64,000 nucleotides of DNA from Amphimedon queenslandica (lineage: Eukaryota; Porifera; Demospongiae; Haplosclerida; Niphatidae). The position numbers and the translations under genes are program-made. Numbering within the stretch: the stretch's first letter is position 1; each line of letters begins with the position of its first letter. A model generated the notes under the pieces. That model did not search any database. It had not been told where the DNA came from and saw only the letters and a list, made by a program, of their open reading frames with translations. The DNA is taken from assembly GCF_000090795.2 (NCBI RefSeq), contig NW_003546266.1:213732-277731 (forward strand), given 5' to 3'. Below are positions 57,882-64,000 of the stretch, in pieces.

Positions 57882-58190
57882 TACTGCTCTCATCTGTCCA
57901 TAATACATTATTGATTTCATCATTTAGAGCCTCCTGAAAGTGCTTCTTAACAAACTGTAGTCATTTCTGCATGATGGCTTCTCTTATGAGCTGGCAGGAA
58001 GCACTTCCACAAAAAGTCCAGCCTAACATTTCTCAAGACAGTAAGATGGTTCGTAATGAAAGTTGGTGACCATTATCTAACACAACTTTTTGTAGCTGCA
58101 TAGCAGTAGTTTCATCATCTAACTGCATCTGATTTTCAACAATCCTTGAAACACCAACTGATAATTGTAGGACGTCCTGATCCTATAAGT

Positions 58191-59610
58191 ATAAAATCAA
58201 AGGTGTTTATTGGCATCTCGTCCTTTTTTTAGCATTTCAACATTACTGGTTGACTTATGTCCTAAAGCTGTGCGAGAATAATGGTACAAAGATACAAGTA
58301 ATATCCTAACATGATACGTGGATAAAACTTTGCTGCTTATACATAGTGCAAACCATGTCAGAGACAAGTCTGAAAAACGCAGGGTAAGAGTAGAGAAAAG
58401 AGAAGTCTGAAGATGTGAAGAAAGAGATCTGACATTATTAGAAGGTAGGCTGAGTTCATATGTGCTGTGCATATATCTGTGCATGCGCTATCTTTGAATG
58501 CATGTGCATTACAAATGTGGTGAGACTTCAATCGCACTTCAACAGTATTATTATCGTAGAACTGCAGATCTACAGTTCACTACTTAGCTTTACTTTTGCG
58601 CTATACTGTACATGTTACTACGTAAGAGTGACTGAACAGTGCATAGCAGTTATGTCAGCAACCACATCCATGTTCAAAGTACTTCAATAACTTTTCTTCC
58701 TTGTGCTGGTCTTCATTCCTCTTGTCATCACAAAAGGGAGTGGTTTAATTTTCTGGAGCATCAGGCGTCACTGATTCTAAATCCAGATCTGATACTTGTA
58801 ACTCCCAGGCCACCTCAGCGTCAAACAACATTGGATTAATATCATCATCACAGACTTTATTCCATATCTTTTACTTCTTCAAATTCATATTGTGCGTTTA
58901 TACAAGAGATGGAATTTGATTGTTGTGATATCTAACTGCTATTGACAGTTAGTATGTAAACCAACTGTTATAGAAAAGCTTACCACTAGTTTAATCACAA
59001 AAGTAATCCCAAAGCACTGAAGTACTGTCTTGAAGACATTTTTTCATTCAGCAAGCAAGTCATGTCTCTTTCTGTACACAATTTTGAAGTAGTCATCTTC
59101 GTTTATGTTACACCTTAAATATTTGCTATAGAGACTACATTGTCACCTATGACGCAGTTAAGCTCTCTGTTTCTGTTCCGTGTTAGCTCTGTGTAATAAT
59201 TTTACGTGCACAATCAAGGTAGAAATGTGGAAGGGCTTATAACTCAGCAAAGAAGGCCTTGTTTTGCTGATTCAGGTGTCAAGGGAAAATTTTGTTTCTG
59301 TAACATGTTTTATGATAAAATGGATTTCGCCTACATGAAGATTTTTTGTGATTACAAGCCATATCTCAAACTGATAATTCCTGGAGATAGCCTTCTCGTT
59401 TTTTCATATTGGGTCACATATTCAAATTTATTTTTTGCACAGTTGTTAATTTTATTCTCTTTCTCAGCTACATAATGCACACTGTGGTATAAGTATTTAT
59501 TTGCTTCTAAAACAGAATAATTGTACTGTAAATCCTTAAATAGAAACCGCATTCGAACAAATGCCAGGGTAGCAATACAATTTAACTATAATTATGCAAC
59601 TCTAGCCCAA
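58191..59610. other. Intergenic, no gene recognised
   Basis: Frames at 58197-58484, 58460-58690, 58639-58839 and 59206-59475 have no domain. A short hairpin CTAACTGCTATTGACAGTTAG lies near 58931. Confidence 0.45.
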
Positions 59611-59692
59611 GAGTGACTGAGTAGTTTAGTGGATAATGCCTGAAGTTGCAGAAATCAAAAGCATGAGGTCGAACCCCAGTCTGAGCCAATGT
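59611..59692 (+). ncRNA. Degenerate tRNA-like / tRNA-derived SINE head with Pol III boxes
   Basis: Box A TAGTTTAGTGG is at 59622-59632. Box B GGTCGAACCCC is at 59667-59677, one base short of the canonical GGTTCGAANCC. The spacing is tRNA-like, and a run of nine T at 59692-59700 could terminate Pol III. A possible anticodon loop TTGCAGA (59646-59652) would give anticodon GCA (Cys), but the anticodon stem has two mismatches and the acceptor ends do not pair. A tRNA pseudogene or SINE head is therefore more likely than a working tRNA. Confidence 0.45.
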
Positions 59693-60344
59693 TTTTTTTT
59701 AATTTTTATATTTTTTTCGAGGTCCAAATACCATATTGGGAAATAGACGCCCAGGCTTTTTTTTAAAGAAAATACGGTATGCATTACACATGCATGGTGC
59801 ATTAATTATCATTTGCAGAGCCTGAAACAGTTCATTAAAAAATTGTTGAGACATTATGTCTGAACCTTGCCAAATTTGACGTACATATTTTTAAAATTCA
59901 TTGGACATGGTTTTCACTGGATTCTGCCATAGTCCTAATGCAGCATGTTGTCTGAGTACTAAAGTACAAGGTATTTAGACAGAAATCAAGCTGAGGAATA
60001 ACTTTTTGATTTATATACATGTATTAATGCCGTATAGTAAGTTTGCACTAAATGAAAAGTTGGATTTGAAAAATATTATAGCTATAGAAAATAGGGCCAA
60101 ACTTTATAAGAAATAAAAAGTAGAAGTTATCCATTTTTGTAAATTTTCTTGTACATAAATGTTTCTATTTTTTAAAGAAAGCAAGCTGATTGCGAACAAA
60201 TTGGGATTTTTTATAAATATTAAAAGTTGATTACTACTGACCAAAAGTCCCTGTACAGGGAGTTTGGCCAAATTTTAAATAAGATATAATCTATTTTCTA
60301 TATTTTGTTTTCTTCAGTACCATTTTAAAGGAAAAAGAACAAAA
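59693..60344. other. Intergenic with a dispersed-repeat phrase
   Basis: 59730-59785 reads CATATTGGGAAATAGACGCC then CAGGC and AAAATACGGTA, resembling text at 62340-62375 (ATATACGCCCAGC) and 46350. No gene recognised. Confidence 0.45.
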
Positions 60345-61415
60345 CTTTTAAAAAAACAAGGTTAAGTTGGATTCAAAACGACCAACAAAAATACGAAATG
60401 GAAATCTTACTCGTGATGCAAATTCTACTCTATTTGTACTTTCAATGTTATTATGTAAGAATTATGGATCACATTGCAATGTAGAGTAGAATTTGCATCA
60501 CGAGTAGCATTTTCAATTCATACTTTCGTTGGTCGTTCAGAAACCTACTTAACCTTGTTTTTTAATTTTGTGTTCTTGTTTGTGTTGATTTTATCATAAT
60601 ATAATATTTCTTTGGTTGCCATTGTGATGCTTGTTGATTTTACACCAACAATAATTTCCTTTATTATTATCATTGTTATGACATTATATCACTTATAAGA
60701 TACAGCATTGAATAGAAATGCTGAAGGAATATCAACTAAATGTATACTGATGACAAATGAAATTAATAGTCTTGGCAAGTCCTTGTTTAAGAAGCTGTAA
60801 GCTGAGTGTCCATCTTCCCTTCAATGTTGCATCTATTCTTCTTCTCCAGGCTGTTTTCATTGACATTATCATTGCTTATCATAACATTAATGAATTGTTC
60901 TATTTTAAAATAAAATAAAATCACACATGATAAAACAGTAACATGTAAGATTAATACCTTCTGTTAGCTGAAAACTTCCAATAAAGTATTGCAGTAGTTG
61001 TTTCCAAGCATAGCTTGGTAAAAAAATTGATTCTTCAAGAGATACAGATCTGAGCATGCGCGACCACACCCAAATTTTGGAGCATATGCTTTTTTATTAA
61101 ACAAAATGGTGGCATGCAGCCAAGATGGCAGCCATCCAGCAGTCACAGTATCACTTTTTCTTTTCTGAAAAATGACTTGATGGGACATGGACCTGCGTAT
61201 AAAGTGTTGGAGTAGATTGGTGTAAGAATTATCCTTGTAGCACCAATTGATACTGTCTAGAGCCACGCTATGGGGACCAATGGAGTCCTCTGGTCAAGAA
61301 AAGCTCCTAAGGATAGGAGCTCGTTTTCCCTGTATAGCAATGCTTCAAAAGACATGGCAGACATTTTGTTTGGGGGTGAATCCTACTTAGCAACGCTACC
61401 GCGTTACTAAAGTAA
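60345..61415 (+). repeat. Dispersed hairpin-bearing repeat, copy 2
   Basis: Homologous to 54632-55860. The hairpin 60345-60560 is well kept: AAGGTTAAGTTGGATTC and CTCGTGATGCAAATTCTACT pair with AGTAGAATTTGCATCACGAG and GAAACCTACTTAACCTTG. The loop is about 55 bp. Downstream shared phrases are GAAGGAATATCAACTA, CCAAGCATAGCTTGGTAAAA, GAGCATGCGCGACCACACCC and AACAAAATGGTGGCATGC, and the end TTTTGTTTGGGGGTGAATCC. The minus-strand frame at 60964-61266 is not conserved in copy 1 and is rejected as a gene. Confidence 0.8.
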
Positions 61416-62431
61416 AGTTTTTTTAAAATATACAGTTTATTAAATGCAATTTAATAAACTTCAAATATTTTAGTATATATTGCTGCATAAGTTCTGATTT
61501 TGTAGAAACTTAATTGTTGTAGTAACTAGGTGATTTTATCTCTTTTTTCATTCCAGACTCAGTTGCAATGGAAGTTGATGTCATTTGCCTTGTGTACAAT
61601 AGCTTTTGCAAAGCATGGACTTCAAACCAAAAAGCAACCGTGAGAAACAGGACATTATTGATTTCTTGTGATAGCACTCCTATTATTTATTACTTGATTC
61701 ATTATTGGGAAATTGAGTATATAATGAAACAGCAAATTTTGCTGCTGCAATATTTTGTGTTTTGCTTATATATTTTCTGTAGGGTTCTGTGATCACTGTG
61801 TTCATGAGTTTTTTCTATTCAAGAAGTTGCCTCATCCAGTTTAGCACATTAGTTATGTTGTTTTGCTGCTTTATTGAGCCCACATTTTCATTTAAGTCAT
61901 ACTTTCAATTGCTGAAGCGGTGAAGACTCTAGAGCAGCTTAGATTATTTCTTGTCAGTTCAAATAATCTGTTTCTGTACTCTGCAATGTTTGCAAAACTT
62001 GTGTGCATGTTCAGAGATACTTATTTTGATAAGCTGAGGCATGATTCTGTATTACTTTTAACAAACATTAATGTCTTCTTTTTTCATGGGAAAGCTTAGC
62101 TAATTGAACCAGATGTGTGATGGGAATTATGTCCACCATAACTGACAAGTTTTGTGTAAGTTGGTATCAACTTTTTGTTAAAAATGCATCCTTACATGTA
62201 TAGGTTGGTGTTCCATAATGTTAAAGGCTGGTGTTCCATAATTGCTACAACTTGCAATTGGGCAAATTTGGATTGCATCAAACTGTGCAAGTAAAAGGTA
62301 TACATTATCTCTCTGTAAGTTAAGTGCATAACAATTTAAAGTACTGTATTTGCTCAAATATACGCCCAGCTTTAATAAACACCCATGACAAATATTTCCT
62401 AACTATAGATACACATATTTTACCCAGTATG
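61416..62431. other. Intergenic, no gene recognised
   Basis: The frame 61568-61792 follows a good acceptor (TTTTTTCATTCCAG, 61543-61556) but shows no domain. TTGGTGTTCCATAATGTTAA is repeated in part near 62205 and 62230. Confidence 0.4.
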
Positions 62432-62766
62432 TGTTACGATAATGGAATTGGCAGGGATAATCACAGACTGTAGTTGACAATAAATATGATGTAAACTCAA
62501 GTTAATACCAAGAGGTAAAACAAAGAGAGACAAAACGAGAAAACACCATAGCCAAAAGAGCATCAAAGAGAGAACAATATAACGACTGAAACAGAACAAA
62601 TCAATAACAACAGACAGTTATAGACAGAATAGACTGTGCATGCATCACAACTTATATAACACCTATAACCACAAGTTTGAATTAGATAACCACAATTTAA
62701 AATACAATATCAATAATAATTAGGATAGATTGACTAGTGTACATCATAATACTATTATTTCTAACA
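62432..62766 (-). repeat. 3' LTR of a Copia-type retrotransposon
   Basis: On the minus strand the LTR starts TGTTAGAAATAATAG at 62766 and ends CGTAACA at 62432, with TGTTA/TAACA inverted ends and a length of 335 bp. A purine stretch GTGAGAAGGAG lies just before it, as expected for a polypurine tract. A TATA-like GTTATATAAG lies near 62660. The pol gene ends about 20 bp upstream. The 5' LTR is outside the window, so LTR identity and the target duplication (candidate GTATG, 62427-62431) cannot be tested. Confidence 0.75.
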
Positions 62767-62781
62767 CTCCTTCTCACTTCT

Positions 62782-64000
62782 CAATTAGAGTAATTCCAGT
62801 CATTTCCCTTAGCTTGAGAAACTTCTCTATTCCAAATCCTTTTGTCATAATATCCGTGATAATTTCTTCTATCTTACAATATTTGATGCCTATCATTCCA
62901 TCCTGTACCTTCTCCCTGACTTAATGGTACTTAATTTCAATATTCTTTGACTTTGAAGTAGGATTTATAGCCATACATATAGCTGCCTGATTATCTTCAT
63001 AGATAACTGTAAGGTTTTGTGTTACAACCAAAATCAGAAGTAAGCCAAACAGTTTCTTAAGTAGCAGTGAGAGAGCAACATACTCTGCTTCAGCAGTTGA
63101 CAGAGCTACACTGGTCAGCTTCTTGCTTCTCCAGCGGATACCTGCTCCTCCTATCTGAAATATGTATCCAGAGGTTGATCTATGATCGTCACTATCACCA
63201 CTGAAGTCAGAGTCAGAGTATCCAACAAAAATGTCTGAACTGTCTCTCTTGTACAATAGACCATAGTCCTGTGTGCCTTTCAAGTATCTGATAATCCGCA
63301 ATCCAGTGTTCTTTTGTAGGCTGAGAGGAGAATTTCCCCACATTAGATACAGCAAAGGATATATCGGGTCTTGTCATGGTTGCTAAGTATTGCAAGCTAG
63401 CAACAGCTGATTGATACAAAGCCATATAGCTCACTCATCTCCTTCTTTTGCCTTAACCAATTTGATACTAGAATTGACAGGTGTAGCTATTGCCTTAGAA
63501 TCTTTCATGCCATACTTCTCAATTATACTAGCTGTAAATGTTGGTTGACTAATCCACATATAGTGTTTCTCAAGATTATGATGAACACTATCACCATGAA
63601 AGTAGTGTAGTTCACCCGTATCCTTTATTTCAAATTTAGTAGAGAGTGCTTGTTTGACTTCATTCATCTTACTGGCTTCCTTGACAGCAAGTATATCTTC
63701 TACATAAACAGCAATGATGAATAGCTCTCCTTTTGATGTGGTGTAGAGGCAAGGGTCACTCATACATTGAATGAATCCCATCTTCCTCAACTGACTATCT
63801 AGAGCTGTACATCCATTTGGTGTAACATTAAATCATGCAGAGCAGCCATAGCTATAATCGAACGAACTGACTCGAATCAGATAACTGGGCGAAACGTCTC
63901 ATCATAGTCCACTTCAGCTTTCTGGGAGAAACCCTGTGCAACCAATCTAGCTTAATAACGCTCAACTGCACCATTAGCTTTTATCTTCAGTTTAAAAACC
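62782..64000 (-). pseudogene. Copia pol, 3' part: reverse transcriptase and RNase H, damaged
   Basis: Entering from 64000: VFKLKIKANGAVERY, stop, ARLVAQGFSQKAEVDYDETF, SVRSIIAMAALHDLMLHQMD (start of RVT_2). Then comes an abrupt junction near 63808 to LDSQLRKMGFIQCMSDPCLY and LFIIAVYVEDILAV (63700, the YVDD box with Asp to Glu). Further on are YQSAVASLQYLATMTRPDIS (63420), VGYSDSDFSGDSDDHRSTSG (RNase H, 63230), SKKLTSVALSTAEAEYVALS (63120), IYEDNQAAICMAINP and IEIKYH, followed by a stop and VREKVQDGMIGIKYC...DIMTKGFGIEKFLKLR to about 62782. About 45 residues between the QMD box and LDSQL are missing, including the TAFLNG region. Two to three frame changes and several stops are present. Integrase and gag would lie beyond the right edge. 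Confidence 0.85.

Larger units (their letters stand above)
56640..58190 (-). pseudogene. Tc1/mariner transposase, broken by two insertions
   Basis: Three coding segments on the minus strand are in family order. Segment 1, 58190-57882: DNGHQLSLRTILR, KHFQEALNDEINNVLWTDES, carrying the first Asp. Segment 2, 57552-57240: CKVHVLAGIS, TPIIIFEGQINASGF, ELLNEGLL, then QDNDPKHTS in a shifted frame, carrying the second Asp. Segment 3, 56830-56640: VEWRKSPTEFPDLNLIGYLW, KEYRRRIVKTKTEELV. Segments 1 and 2 are separated by 57553-57881 and segments 2 and 3 by a stretch holding the MITE 56990-57229. In segment 3 the family's SPDLNPIE-LW has become FPDLNLIGYLW, so the catalytic Glu is replaced by Gly. Several further stops are present. 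Confidence 0.8.

Noticed and set aside
59611-59692. Functional tRNA-Cys
   Set aside because: A candidate GCA anticodon loop exists, but anticodon and acceptor stems do not pair and box B is one base short; kept only as a tRNA-like unit.
60964-61266. 100-codon minus-strand ORF in the hairpin repeat
   Set aside because: The same region of the sister copy (54632-55860) does not conserve the frame.
1-64000. CRISPR arrays, bacterial operons, phage genes
   Set aside because: Direct repeats here are minisatellites or transposon parts, coding sequence is split by GT-AG introns, and no ribosome-binding-site pattern is seen.

Overview
The window is eukaryotic, non-coding-rich, AT-rich DNA made mostly of transposable elements. 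Two lines of sequence evidence point to an early-branching invertebrate, most likely a sponge: very short GT-AG introns (41, 46 and 54 bp can be read directly), and element families I know mainly from sponges, cnidarians and other marine invertebrates. These families are a HECT-ligase/integrase transposon, the repetitive GGLHIEM gene family, CACTA-like, piggyBac, IS630/Tc1, hAT and Copia. The species is an inference; no ribosomal or other marker gene is present. I see no complete, undamaged gene of more than about 100 codons. Almost all coding sequence is transposon-derived and carries stops or frameshifts.

Layout. 1-442: 5' end of a hAT-like element on the minus strand. 1742-2906: a long inverted-repeat element with a 212-bp tandem duplication in one arm. 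3520-4538: last two exons of an unrecognised minus-strand gene. 7.2-8.5 kb: dead piggyBac. 11543-13903: an almost intact IS630/Tc1-type element with TIRs and TA target duplication. 15683-15875: one exon resembling WDR7/WDR72 (rabconnectin-3 beta), frameshifted. 18640-28004: a minus-strand GGLHIEM-family gene split by a 7,064-bp element (18918-25981). That element is bounded by TIRs and a CAAGT duplication, and carries a HECT ubiquitin-ligase gene (plus) converging on an integrase-type transposase gene (minus). 34.0-40.0 kb: a CACTA/Tnp2-like element with two divergent genes, flanked on both sides by arrays of one 22-bp minisatellite. 40.0-42.6 kb: a second piggyBac with mutated catalytic residues. 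43.3-44.8 kb: a second, worn integrase copy next to a hairpin MITE. 46.6 kb: a clean 66-codon exon of unknown type. 48641-49583: a Mutator-like non-autonomous element with 9-bp duplication. 49.7-50.5 kb: a RecQ-like helicase fragment abutted by a hAT end. 50714-51495: a foldback element. 52784-54545: a ZBED-type hAT pseudogene. 54.6-55.9 and 60.3-61.4 kb: two copies of one hairpin-bearing repeat. 56.6-58.2 kb: a Tc1 pseudogene holding two further insertions. 59.6 kb: a tRNA-like Pol III unit. 62432-64000: the 3' LTR and 3' pol of a Copia element.

The clearest undescribed units are a roughly 239-bp MITE family with three copies (10158, 16307, 56990) and precise TA duplications, and the HECT plus integrase transposon, where the insertion can be reconstructed to the base because the host reading frame resumes across it. 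The genes do not form one pathway; the window records successive and nested transposition.
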